33,079 nt of DNA from a virus: IMG/VR virus record IMGVR_UViG_3300035698_019057, positions 1 to 33,079 of that record; one strand, written 5' to 3'. Positions 12,340 through 21,361 of the stretch are shown one piece after another (position 1 is the first letter of the stretch; every line of letters starts with the position of its first letter). The notes under the pieces were generated by a model. It did no database searches. It had not been told where the DNA came from and worked only from the letters and a program-made list of their open reading frames with translations. Position numbers and translations under genes: made by a program.

Positions 12340-12747
12340 TTAATGTCTATTATGAATTCCCTTCGCCTTTTCACCGCTCCTTAAAAAAGCAAGTCCTAAT
12401 AACGAAGCAACTATAGAATGTATCGCCGAAGAATCCACTCTCTCAAAATTACATCCTACGCCATTTAATATCGGCATCAATAGTACATCATAAAATAAAC
12501 CGATACCACAAGTCCACCCAATAAAGGGACGCCATCCAGCAACAAATATGCTTTTATGAGTAGCCTCTACCTTGTTAAGACTAACCTGTTGTTCAGCGGC
12601 CTTTTGTCTTAACTTCTCTTTCTCTATTTCTGAGTTAGCCCTTTCCTCATCGCTCGTAAATATCCTGTCAACAGTATTTCCTATTGCATCAATAGGCTTT
12701 GCTATTGCATCCCCAGACGATCCAAGAATTGAAGTTAACAAACCCAT
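12340..12747 (-). CDS. Holin of the 3-TM (GTA-holin-like) family
   Basis: The product is 135 aa from the ATG at 12747; an ATG two codons earlier (12753) is possible, but AAGAG spacing favours the inner one. Residues about 25-67 are charged. The family hallmark HKSIFVAGWRPFIGWTCGIG begins near residue 65 and runs into a first membrane segment. A second hydrophobic stretch (SAIHSIVASLLGLAFLR) and the ending GEKAKGI follow. Holins permeabilise the inner membrane so the muramidase can reach the wall. It lies next to the muramidase in the usual lysis cassette, separated by a 77-nt gap with no recognisable gene. Confidence 0.8.
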   Translation of the reverse strand: MGLLTSILGSSGDAIAKPIDAIGNTVDRIFTSDEERANSEIEKEKLRQKAAEQQVSLNKVEATHKSIFVAGWRPFIGWTCGIGLFYDVLLMPILNGVGCNFERVDSSAIHSIVASLLGLAFLRSGEKAKGIHNRH

Positions 12748-12830
12748 AAACATACTCTTAGTAGTAGTTAGTAGACATTCAGTCTTTAAATATCTACTGT
12801 TTTGTAAACCAACAAAATATTAATAGTAAA

Positions 12831-13307
12831 CTAGTCATAGGCTCTATTTAATAGACCATCTTCGTATGGGTGGTTTAGAGACCTATAGTAACCAGCCAGC
12901 TCACTCTTATAAGCAGCAATCAATGACGTTTCATCACAGACATTAATAGAAGAAGATGTCTTGCTACCCAATACTCCATCTTCTTTTAGAATACGTCCTG
13001 TTACTGCCCTTACAGCTCTTTGTAGACAGATGATCCCGTTAGTAGGGCCAATGTTCACAATAGCTATGATAGCCTTCTCAGCTAAAAAATAATCCAAAAT
13101 ACTATAGATTTTGTACTTATCCCAATAGTCATTCCTATATAGCTGTCTGGCTTCGTCCTTTGTTAAATTCTTAATGTCTAAGTCAGAATATGTGTTCTTG
13201 GAAATACCATATTTCGTTTCACCACCCGCGTCCTTTGGATCGTTAGAATAGCCACCCTCTAGCTTGATAAGTTTGGTACATGCCTGATCGAAATAATCAC
13301 CACCCAT
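12831..13307 (-). CDS. N-acetylmuramidase endolysin (GH108 type)
   Basis: The product is 158 aa, with a GGGGG site about 7 nt before the ATG. The N-terminal catalytic part contains KLIKLEGGYSNDPKDAGGET followed by KYGIS. The glutamate of EGGY is the expected catalytic residue. The NDYWDKY region follows. The C-terminal half (IVNIGPTNGIICLQRAVRAV, then DGVLGSKT) matches the peptidoglycan-binding domain usually paired with GH108. It has no signal peptide, so export would depend on the holin. It cleaves the glycan backbone of peptidoglycan during lysis. Confidence 0.9.
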   Translation of the reverse strand: MGGDYFDQACTKLIKLEGGYSNDPKDAGGETKYGISKNTYSDLDIKNLTKDEARQLYRNDYWDKYKIYSILDYFLAEKAIIAIVNIGPTNGIICLQRAVRAVTGRILKEDGVLGSKTSSSINVCDETSLIAAYKSELAGYYRSLNHPYEDGLLNRAYD

Positions 13308-13664
13308 TTAAATTTCCCCCAAATAATCTTTAATTGATTGCGCTGCCTCTTCTAATGAATAACAAACACAACACTCATAACCTACAGTCTCCATCGATTC
13401 TTTAAACTTCTCTTGATTAGGGGTGAGTTTATTGCCCTTAATCTTAAACTCTATCCAAAGACCATGATAACCATTCGATGGATAAGCACAGAACACATCA
13501 AAGACGCCAGACTTTACACCTTCTTCCTTGAGCTTCCTCGCAACGATAATGTTTCTCTGCCCACCATTTGGTATAGCAAAGATGAACGGGTACTTATCTC
13601 TCGCCGTCCACCACATCATCTCGAAGAAGCTCTTTTGTAATCTGTGCTCTTTTTCATTTCTCAT
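13308..13664 (-). CDS. VRR-NUC domain nuclease
   Basis: The product is 118 aa with the family pattern: FAIPNGGQRNIIVARKLKEE, then GVKSGVFDVFCAYP holding the conserved aspartate, and GLWIEFKIKGNKLTPNQEKF holding the E-x-K catalytic pair (Glu near residue 73, Lys two further on). Stand-alone VRR-NUC proteins act as structure-specific nucleases, and phage members are proposed to resolve Holliday junctions or branched DNA before packaging. Its location among late genes beside lysis and terL fits such a pre-packaging role. The stop abuts the ATG of the muramidase gene. Confidence 0.88.
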   Translation of the reverse strand: MRNEKEHRLQKSFFEMMWWTARDKYPFIFAIPNGGQRNIIVARKLKEEGVKSGVFDVFCAYPSNGYHGLWIEFKIKGNKLTPNQEKFKESMETVGYECCVCYSLEEAAQSIKDYLGEI

Positions 13665-13673
13665 AGATTGTTA

Positions 13674-16600
13674 TTAGATTTCCCATCCTTCTTCATAAAG
13701 AATTAGCCAGAGATTAGCATGTGACGCACTTGCCCTATAACGAGACTGCTGGCCTGTAGTAGTGAAAATATTTAACTCTGAGGCTGTTGATGCATCTAAA
13801 CTTTGACCAATTGCTAACATTGAATTAGTTGCATCGGGGACTAAATCTGCACTATTTAATGATGTTACTCGAGCATAAGATCTTCCTGCAGGAGTGCCAC
13901 CAGTAAAGCCAAATGAAGCGCTCATTTTTAGCTTTACACTCATACCAGGAGGGACACGATTATTAATAGTAACGGCCGTAGTCCCAGTACTATTCTGCCA
14001 AACCGAATTATAACCAGTAGTCCATAATATGTATCTCATACCTGACGCAAAAACATGACAGGTAAATGGCAAGATATTAGCTGATCCATCTGTGAAAACA
14101 GAAGTACCAGAATACGCATATTTTGTATATCCAGTTGCGTCAGCTAGAAGGTTTGTTGCCGTTAGAGAGGTATCATATCCAGCATCAACTGTTCCATCAG
14201 TCTTTCCTATAATAAAGAAGTGGTACCAAGTACTATTAGCTATTGTAAGCCCTGAAGGAAATCCACCCTCATTGGTCCCTTCAGCCCAATCAACATCTAT
14301 TTTCTTAATCAGGTTAGAAGTAGACTTGATATACGAACCAGTATTGTCATAAGCTAACCCTGGTTCTATCTCAATATCATGAGAAGTATCACTTGACTCA
14401 TTGCTTGTTCCTAAGCCAAACCTTGCATTAAGTATGACGCATTCATTAACAGCACCAACTATCGTTTTGTTAGTGGTATCAAATGAAGTATTACTAGAAT
14501 CACCAAGCTTTATAGCCGTCCCAACATCACCATCCTTTAAACCTGCTGTGATTGTTGCCTCACCAGTTAGGGTCGTCGCACCATTTAACGTTTTATTGCC
14601 ATAGATGGTCTGCGCTTGATCATCAATATGGCCATTTGTTATTCCGGTATTTGCCAATTGGATTGTGGCTAATGAGTTATGTGCTAAATCATCAATTGTC
14701 TCTAATGCATTTTGAACGTTCGTATCTGTTCCACTCAAAATACCACCGAAATTAGTCGTAACAGTTGAAACAAGTGAAGCTAGATTTGTAGCACCAGACC
14801 CTGTTGTTCTAGTATTGAGCGTATCTTTTTCAATTTCCAGCTCGACAATATAACCACCAGCAGCGTTGTTTTGGATAATGGCATAACCTAATTGAGCCAT
14901 TTCTAATCCAAACAAAGTAGATGTTGCCTCTGCTACACCAGCATTAATTGCTGTTCTCGCACCAGCCAAGTTATTATATTCTGCTGTGTGCATAACTGAA
15001 AAATAAGTGGGTGTAGCTGCATTCAGATTGTCTTTTGAAACATAAATCCTTTTAACACTATACTTATCAGGACCTGTACTTATAGCAGTTGGAGTACCAG
15101 CACTATTAAAAACCATTGATAACTGAGTTTGGTTTGCTTGTCGTTTCCAATCACCGCTACCATCCGTATACATTTCTATAATTGAAACACCTGCTCCAGA
15201 CGAATCGGGTATTTCTGTATCCACCCCATGATCATCTAACTCAGCTGCTCCAACTATTTGTATTTCTCTATCTCCTGCCGCGGCGCCTGTTCCTGTCGCA
15301 ACACGAGTTATATTGGCGCCACTTTCATGTATAACAGTCCCAATAATCTCATGGGCATAATGGTTTACGGCCATAGGAAAGTTGTATGGATGGTCTTCTC
15401 TAACAGTTATATAGTTCGTACCGTCATACAAACATTCAAATAGAACAATGTTATCAGCAAATAATGCATATGTTCTTGTTGTGGTCTTTTGAATGGCTCC
15501 CGCAGAATCAATATAAATGAAATTCAATGTATTAGCGGCTAATGCTCCGGTTTGTTGAGCCCCTACCCATGTAATCTTTTTGTCATGAATGTACCCATTA
15601 CCAGCACGCAACAGTTCAAAGTTACTACCAGTTATCTGCCAATAAGCTCCTGCACCACCCCATGCTTGGAAACCAGAACGATCAGCATTTGTACAAGGTT
15701 CAAGTAAGACATTAAGCGTTGACATAAGACTTCCATCACCACCTAGATTGGTTGAAATGGTCGTGTCAGATGCTCCACCGAGAAGAACAGCTGCTGTCAC
15801 GTTAGCGTCTTTAAATCCTCCTGTAGCAGTAATCGGCTCATCAAAACTCTTTGCATGCGTAATTGTTTGGATGGTATTCGTTGTGACATAGTTAGCCTCT
15901 ACAGCCCCTAGGTCTGTATCAAGTTCATTCACAGCTCCGCAGATATCTTTCTTTGTAGTTGAGAAAGACGTATCAGTCGCACTACCCAAGTTAACGGCTA
16001 CTGTCACGTTGGCATCCTTTAAACCACCCGTGATAGTCGTTGCTTCAGTAAAGCTTTTTGCCTTTGTTATACCTTGTATAGTATTGGTCGTTACGTAGTT
16101 TGCTTCTACAGCCCCTAGGTCTGTATCAAGTTCATTCACAGCTCCGCAAATGTCCTTTTTAGTTGTTGTAAAAGACGTATCTACTGCGCTTCCCAAGGTT
16201 ATAGCTGTTGTAACATTCGTATCCTTAAAGCCACCAGCTCTTGCGTTATAGTCATCACCGTCTGTAATTGGTCTTACATCGGTACTAGACCTTTCAATAT
16301 AGATTCTACCTAAAGTTTCGTTAATACCACCCAATATGTCCTTCTTGGTTGTATCTAATGATGTGTCTACAGCGCTACCTAGAGTAACAGCTGTCGTTAC
16401 ATTATCGTCTTTAAATCCACCTGATCTTGCATTGTAGTTGTCCCCATCATTTATGGGTTTTACATCTGTACCAACCCTTTCGATTGGTGAGGTTGTTGCA
16501 AGCAGTTCCCATGCATAATCATCAAAGATGTACATAGAATGAACATCTTCCACATAACACAAAGTAACATAGCTAATTACAGTCTCATCCCATGTCGCTC

Positions 16601-17240
16601 CATTCCATTCGTAGATATAATTAATGGTCCAACCGTTCCCTGAGGCTGACGCAATATATCTGTCGCCAACACCAGGACCTACAGGCAACGCGACGCTAGG
16701 GTCAAAAAACGAGAGTACTGCTTCCTCAGAATCAATTAATTCAGGAAGAATAGAGACGTCAATAAGCCCTGTTAGTGGATCTATCCTAAATTCAGGCATC
16801 GTCTGTCTTAAAAGCCTACCGCCACTAGCAACTAATAGAACATTGTTATCGTCGCCAGTTGCTGTTGAGGTAGATGAATAGTTATATAGAGAGGAGTCCG
16901 CTGGGGTTAATTTAACTGCTACAGCATACCCAGTCACATGATTAGTAAAATCATACGCCTTAGCCGCTGTAACGTTTGCGAAGATTTTTAATCCACTACC
17001 ATCTTCCTCTATAGCAATAGATGTAGTGATTGGATCAATACCAGTAACTCTCAAAATAGCCTTGTCATCACTCGCTACAATGGAGAGAACATCATTATCT
17101 TGTATCGTCCAATCGCTAAAATAACCACTTCCCATTACTGTTGATAATGTATCGGTGGACGTATTGTACGAAAACCAAGTACTTACATTCGGATTAACTG
17201 AATAACTCAATGTATCGAAATAATCTTGATTGAATGCCAT
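13674..17240 (-). CDS. Long tail fibre / receptor-binding protein (1188 aa)
   Basis: AGGAG precedes the ATG. Residues 1-75 (MAFNQDYFDTLSYSVNPNVS and onward) share a domain with the capsid-adjacent 396-aa protein. Residues about 250-500 contain related modules of about 70 aa with GGFKDxNVTTAxxLGSAxDT and TTKKDICGAVNELDTD; another copy occurs near 895-940. Residues about 937-1188 share their fold with the end of the neighbouring 503-aa fibre (NARFGLGTSN, KKIDVDWAEGTNEGGFPSGL, ending GWEI). The shaft modules and shared C-terminal domain indicate a fibre that contacts the host surface. No enzymatic motif is seen. Confidence 0.8.
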   Translation of the reverse strand: MAFNQDYFDTLSYSVNPNVSTWFSYNTSTDTLSTVMGSGYFSDWTIQDNDVLSIVASDDKAILRVTGIDPITTSIAIEEDGSGLKIFANVTAAKAYDFTNHVTGYAVAVKLTPADSSLYNYSSTSTATGDDNNVLLVASGGRLLRQTMPEFRIDPLTGLIDVSILPELIDSEEAVLSFFDPSVALPVGPGVGDRYIASASGNGWTINYIYEWNGATWDETVISYVTLCYVEDVHSMYIFDDYAWELLATTSPIERVGTDVKPINDGDNYNARSGGFKDDNVTTAVTLGSAVDTSLDTTKKDILGGINETLGRIYIERSSTDVRPITDGDDYNARAGGFKDTNVTTAITLGSAVDTSFTTTKKDICGAVNELDTDLGAVEANYVTTNTIQGITKAKSFTEATTITGGLKDANVTVAVNLGSATDTSFSTTKKDICGAVNELDTDLGAVEANYVTTNTIQTITHAKSFDEPITATGGFKDANVTAAVLLGGASDTTISTNLGGDGSLMSTLNVLLEPCTNADRSGFQAWGGAGAYWQITGSNFELLRAGNGYIHDKKITWVGAQQTGALAANTLNFIYIDSAGAIQKTTTRTYALFADNIVLFECLYDGTNYITVREDHPYNFPMAVNHYAHEIIGTVIHESGANITRVATGTGAAAGDREIQIVGAAELDDHGVDTEIPDSSGAGVSIIEMYTDGSGDWKRQANQTQLSMVFNSAGTPTAISTGPDKYSVKRIYVSKDNLNAATPTYFSVMHTAEYNNLAGARTAINAGVAEATSTLFGLEMAQLGYAIIQNNAAGGYIVELEIEKDTLNTRTTGSGATNLASLVSTVTTNFGGILSGTDTNVQNALETIDDLAHNSLATIQLANTGITNGHIDDQAQTIYGNKTLNGATTLTGEATITAGLKDGDVGTAIKLGDSSNTSFDTTNKTIVGAVNECVILNARFGLGTSNESSDTSHDIEIEPGLAYDNTGSYIKSTSNLIKKIDVDWAEGTNEGGFPSGLTIANSTWYHFFIIGKTDGTVDAGYDTSLTATNLLADATGYTKYAYSGTSVFTDGSANILPFTCHVFASGMRYILWTTGYNSVWQNSTGTTAVTINNRVPPGMSVKLKMSASFGFTGGTPAGRSYARVTSLNSADLVPDATNSMLAIGQSLDASTASELNIFTTTGQQSRYRASASHANLWLILYEEGWEI
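14235..14296 (-). repeat. 62-bp identical block shared by the two fibre genes, copy 1
   Basis: This block encodes part of the conserved KKIDVDWAEGTNEGGFPSGL segment and the following residues. It is identical, base for base, to 17837-17898 in the 503-aa fibre gene, while flanking DNA has diverged, which points to recent gene conversion. Confidence 0.9.
15898..16148. repeat. Direct repeat inside the long fibre gene
   Basis: A 44-bp block is identical at 15898-15941 and 16105-16148, within a longer, less exact duplication of the shaft module. The exact identity suggests recent duplication or gene conversion and could allow unit-number change by recombination. Confidence 0.8.
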
Positions 17241-17263
17241 AAAATTCTCCTATATTTTAAAAA

Positions 17264-18775
17264 TTAAATTTCCCATCCCCTTGTGTAGATAATCAATCTA
17301 ACACTAGTAGAAGAAGCGCCTAATCTACTTCTTACTTGTGAAGAAGTGTTGGTTGCTATACTTATTTCTGATTGATCACTTATTCCAAGAGAAAGCGCAT
17401 TAACAACTGTCGCTCTCAACTGGCTATTTGTTTGAGTTGGAGCAACATCAGTTATAGTTAATGGGGTTAAAAGTCCGTAATAACTACTATCATTTGTTGT
17501 ATTTGGACAATCAAGTGAAATTTGCAAAATTGCATTTGTTACTATACCTGTTGGTGTGGTTAGAGTTCTAGTCACAGCAGCAGTTCCTGGATGTGCCGCG
17601 TAGACATCCTGAACACCAGTAAGCCAAAGTATTCTTTTCGTTCCAGAAGGAAGGACATTACAAGTAAACTGAGTGATATTAGCCGATCCATCTGTTAAAA
17701 CGGAAGTACCAGAATAAGCATATTTTGAATACCCTACCGCATCAGTTAAAAGATTCGCTGCTGTTAATGAGGTATCGTAACCTGCATCGACAGTACCGTC
17801 TGCTTTTGATATTACAAAGAAGTGATACCAGGTAGCATTAGCTATTGTAAGCCCTGAAGGAAATCCACCCTCATTGGTCCCTTCAGCCCAATCAACATCG
17901 ATCTTCTTAATTAAATTAGAAGTTAAATTGATGTATGTGCTACCACTGTCATAAGCCATTCCAGGCTCAATTAAGATATCATGAGCAGTATCACCAGCAT
18001 CATTACTTGTTGCGAGTCCAACCCGTGCATTATACAAATAGGGATTAGGAGTACTTGCAGCATCGATATAGTCCTGAACAGTAGTACCTCCAAACACACC
18101 AACAAGATCAGCTCCTTTGTTTACAGCAGTAGATGCAACATCCTCAATATAATCTTGTACAGTGCCACCACCCTCTACGCCAATCATTTCCGCACCATCT
18201 CCAGCAGCGTTAGAAGCTAAATCAGCTCTTAGCACTTGAACATCAGAAGATTGGGTTGGATCAAGTGTATAAGCGGAAATCGTAGTACCGGCAGATCCCA
18301 TTCTCCATATCTGAAGCGCTGACAACTTAGGTAGTTCTAAGTCTCCTGTCGCAATGACTTCAGAGGTTTGATAGTAAGGCTGTCTTAAATCGTTCTTACT
18401 TTTGTTCTGCTGAATATTCATTAACTGGCTATTGAAATCTCTGTTGAGGTCGTCAGTACTGAACACCCCACCAACACAAAGATTAGATGCTCTAGCAGCA
18501 GCCCTATCTCTACTTATCGTAACAATATCATTTAAGATAGCACCAGTTGTTAGAGTAATGGTTCCTCCACCAGCATCTCCTACTCCCCCTACGATGTAAT
18601 CAGTATTGAGCACTAATATGTCAGAAGAATCATCTCCTGTTGAACCAGTAGCTCTTTCAAATACATCTAAATCTTCTTCACTATAGATAGGGAAGGTGTA
18701 GGTAAATACTGTTTGGCCGCTTGTTGCAGTATACTGAACAATATTCGGTACATCTGTTATTGCGATTTCAGTCAT
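17264..18775 (-). CDS. Tail fibre with T7 gp17-like N-terminal attachment domain (503 aa)
   Basis: AGGAG lies 9 nt before the ATG. Residues about 1-140 resemble the T7-type fibre N-terminus that binds the tail: FTYTFPIYSEEDLDVFERAT, GGGTITLTTGAILNDIVTIS and a RDRAAAR element, then LNRDFNSQL. A short variable shaft (140-245) contains two copies of a VQDYI motif after GVEGGGT / GVFGGTT. Residues about 247-503 are the C-terminal domain also found on the 1188-aa fibre. It is likely the tail-anchored part of the adsorption apparatus, with the longer protein attached or alternative to it. Confidence 0.82.
   Translation of the reverse strand: MTEIAITDVPNIVQYTATSGQTVFTYTFPIYSEEDLDVFERATGSTGDDSSDILVLNTDYIVGGVGDAGGGTITLTTGAILNDIVTISRDRAAARASNLCVGGVFSTDDLNRDFNSQLMNIQQNKSKNDLRQPYYQTSEVIATGDLELPKLSALQIWRMGSAGTTISAYTLDPTQSSDVQVLRADLASNAAGDGAEMIGVEGGGTVQDYIEDVASTAVNKGADLVGVFGGTTVQDYIDAASTPNPYLYNARVGLATSNDAGDTAHDILIEPGMAYDSGSTYINLTSNLIKKIDVDWAEGTNEGGFPSGLTIANATWYHFFVISKADGTVDAGYDTSLTAANLLTDAVGYSKYAYSGTSVLTDGSANITQFTCNVLPSGTKRILWLTGVQDVYAAHPGTAAVTRTLTTPTGIVTNAILQISLDCPNTTNDSSYYGLLTPLTITDVAPTQTNSQLRATVVNALSLGISDQSEISIATNTSSQVRSRLGASSTSVRLIIYTRGWEI
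17837..17898 (-). repeat. 62-bp identical block shared by the two fibre genes, copy 2
   Basis: Partner of 14235-14296, same orientation, 3.6 kb apart. Homologous recombination between the two would delete or exchange fibre segments. Confidence 0.9.
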
Positions 18776-18787
18776 ATCATTTCGCTC

Positions 18788-21361
18788 CTATTTTGGTTGC
18801 CATAAATAATGCTCATTATGTTTTTTCGCTCTCTCAATCATATGATGCGTATAGTTTGGATCAATTGAGTTCATCACTGAATTATAAAAAGCATGATCAA
18901 TTAATGTTTTTGTGTAGAAATAATTCAACATCGGAATCTGTCTTCTAATGAAATACATAGTCTGCTTCTTAAGACCGCGATCACTATGCAAATCATCTTG
19001 AAATGGCATCTTAGCCGCTGATATCAATAGGCTTCCTAAATTCTGAATGTTTCCTATTCCTGGTCCTGCAGCTCTCATTAGCCAATTATTCTGTCTATTG
19101 AAATCATTTAATAACATTTGACCATATAAGAAGAACGTACCGCCTTGATTAAGTACATCAATCCAGTCTTTCTTTTTGGTCATATCAGGTATAGCCATCC
19201 CCAAAGCAATACTGGACGCGGCTTTGCTAAGATATCCCATAAACATAGAATGCATCATATATTGCATCATTCCGTGATAGTCGACTGTTCCGCTCTTAAC
19301 TGCATCATAAAGGCTATCGGCCCCATGGCCGTAGATGAAGCGACCGAGTGTCCTTCTTGTAGAAGCCACATGGAATGATTTAAACATCATTAGTGTCTTC
19401 CATAACTGTCCAGCGAGTGACCCACTATTAGCCCCCATCATCATAAGGGACATATCTGATGCGTTAGGCATGATCTTTCCGTAGGCTGCCTGATCTGTAT
19501 AATAATTCATCAACGTTTCTTTTAGATTTCTTCTGTATAAGGTTTTCTTTGCGTCACCCTCAACAGGGATATCACTATCCTCTAATAGATCTACATGCTC
19601 TGGAAATAAATACTTTCTCTTACCAACTCTATCGATTTTGTCTGATAGTGTCCTAAGTGTCTCCCAGCCTTGGCTATCAATACCTTCAATGGTTAGGGCT
19701 CTTTGTTCCCCTGGGTGTAATGTCTCCCAAGACTTCGCTAATTGCTTAAATAGATTGTTCCCAAGTAATTGACCCATCGTTGCTCGAGTTACAGAATCAA
19801 ACCATTCAATTCCAGTCAATTTACTGTTGAGCTCCATAAATCTTGCAACCTTTCCATACAGATGATCTTCACCACCGAACTTGTGGAATAGGTTACCCAT
19901 CGAGCTCTCAGCATAGAGCTTCAACGAAAGAGCGGCTTGTTTAAGCTCACCTTTGGCCATACCCTTGCTTAAGTTTTCAAAAACTGATTTATAGACTTCT
20001 AGTGCTGGAATGTTGTGTTCTCTAGACAAGAATGAGGCCATTTGCCCTGCATCAGGAATAGAAGCGAGCGTTACATTTCCCATAAACGTCGCATATGACC
20101 AGGTCCTTAAAGTCCTAAGTGCTTGTCCCACTAAGCCTGAAGAGTCATTGTCTGTTGGAGTCGTTAACATATCAAGAGTATTCCTAGCTCTTCCTAAGAA
20201 TTTCTTATATTGAAGCCCTGTTTCGTCTCTTGAACGCCCTTGTGCCCAATTAAGGATCTTCTCACCCATTAATTCATAGTTAGTGCCAAGAGTTCTTACT
20301 AGCCCTAAGACTCTCGCACTTTGAGTAAGTTGATTCAGTACTGCGTCATGTACATTTTCAAACCCATAGGATTTATTGTATTTAATCCACGCCTCTGGAT
20401 CTTTCCAATGCATTACAGCTGGTTTAGAGAACTTATTACCTGCATTAAAACCTAAACGATAGGGAATTAACTTACCGCTTGCGTCATATCTCTTATGGAT
20501 ATACTCACTGGTTGCGGCATAAAATGATCTTAAGAACTTCTCTTCATCAGCCACATGTTCTAATGTCTTCTCTCGATCAATAAGAGGGGATACAAAATCT
20601 CTCCATTTTTGATACGCCAACTCTTTATATTCAGTATTGGACTTTACGTAATCACCACTATGCTTTAAGAGTAGCTTGGCTCTAACGGCCATGTCCTTAA
20701 GACCATTACCAGCCGCGCTCTTCATTAAGACAGAATTATGCTGCATTCTTGCGATATACCAGTCAGCCTCACCAATAGGGACGCCCTCTTGTCGTAATGC
20801 ACTCTTAAGTGATTCTTGATACTTTTTAACAATAGTAGCGATCTTGTTTGCCCTTGGGTCACCAGTAGATCCAGGACTACCTAGCTCTCTACCAATAACT
20901 TCATCGTTATTTCTACTGTTAAAGAAATGTCTAACTTCATCTTTTTCTAGATCAGCATAGAACGCAGAGCTGAAATCATTGATTACATTAGAGACTCTAT
21001 TCACAACAGAGAATCTAGACTTAGCAACGTTAGATTCTTTTCCATTAAAGAAAGCGTCTACACCCTTAGCGGTTCTAGCTTCTCCTTCTCTTGTCTTAAA
21101 TAGACTAATCTGATCCATAGATTTTTTGAATATCTCCATATTCTTGTAGGCTCTTAACCGGTTAATCTTATTCCTAGCCTTTCTTTCTGTTATTAAATCA
21201 TCAACAGTCTTATGTAATGCACGAGCTCTTGGCTCTAATCTCTTAGTTACTCTAACACCAACGCGAGATTTAACCTCATCAACAAAGTCATCAACCTCTT
21301 CCTTTCTCATCTGTCCCTTGAGAGCTTGTCTTAGATCTGTAATACAAATGTCTCTGCTCAT
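18788..21361 (-). CDS. Large internal virion (core/ejection) protein, gp16-like C-terminal part
   Basis: The product is 857 aa, starting in an ATGA overlap with the preceding gene. It is mostly helical and basic, with hydrophobic stretches such as MGYLSKAASSIALGMAIP near 720-740, typical of T7 gp16-type ejection proteins. These form part of the transenvelope channel for DNA. No transglycosylase motif is evident. Together with the adjacent 416-aa protein its length (about 1270 aa) approaches that of T7 gp16 (about 1318), suggesting the function is split over two genes. Position after gp14/gp15-like genes supports this. Confidence 0.72.
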   Translation of the reverse strand: MSRDICITDLRQALKGQMRKEEVDDFVDEVKSRVGVRVTKRLEPRARALHKTVDDLITERKARNKINRLRAYKNMEIFKKSMDQISLFKTREGEARTAKGVDAFFNGKESNVAKSRFSVVNRVSNVINDFSSAFYADLEKDEVRHFFNSRNNDEVIGRELGSPGSTGDPRANKIATIVKKYQESLKSALRQEGVPIGEADWYIARMQHNSVLMKSAAGNGLKDMAVRAKLLLKHSGDYVKSNTEYKELAYQKWRDFVSPLIDREKTLEHVADEEKFLRSFYAATSEYIHKRYDASGKLIPYRLGFNAGNKFSKPAVMHWKDPEAWIKYNKSYGFENVHDAVLNQLTQSARVLGLVRTLGTNYELMGEKILNWAQGRSRDETGLQYKKFLGRARNTLDMLTTPTDNDSSGLVGQALRTLRTWSYATFMGNVTLASIPDAGQMASFLSREHNIPALEVYKSVFENLSKGMAKGELKQAALSLKLYAESSMGNLFHKFGGEDHLYGKVARFMELNSKLTGIEWFDSVTRATMGQLLGNNLFKQLAKSWETLHPGEQRALTIEGIDSQGWETLRTLSDKIDRVGKRKYLFPEHVDLLEDSDIPVEGDAKKTLYRRNLKETLMNYYTDQAAYGKIMPNASDMSLMMMGANSGSLAGQLWKTLMMFKSFHVASTRRTLGRFIYGHGADSLYDAVKSGTVDYHGMMQYMMHSMFMGYLSKAASSIALGMAIPDMTKKKDWIDVLNQGGTFFLYGQMLLNDFNRQNNWLMRAAGPGIGNIQNLGSLLISAAKMPFQDDLHSDRGLKKQTMYFIRRQIPMLNYFYTKTLIDHAFYNSVMNSIDPNYTHHMIERAKKHNEHYLWQPK

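Noticed and set aside
14092-16881. Plus-strand open frames inside the long fibre gene
   Set aside because: They are antisense shadows of a continuous 1188-codon fibre gene, lack ribosome-binding sites and have no recognisable products.
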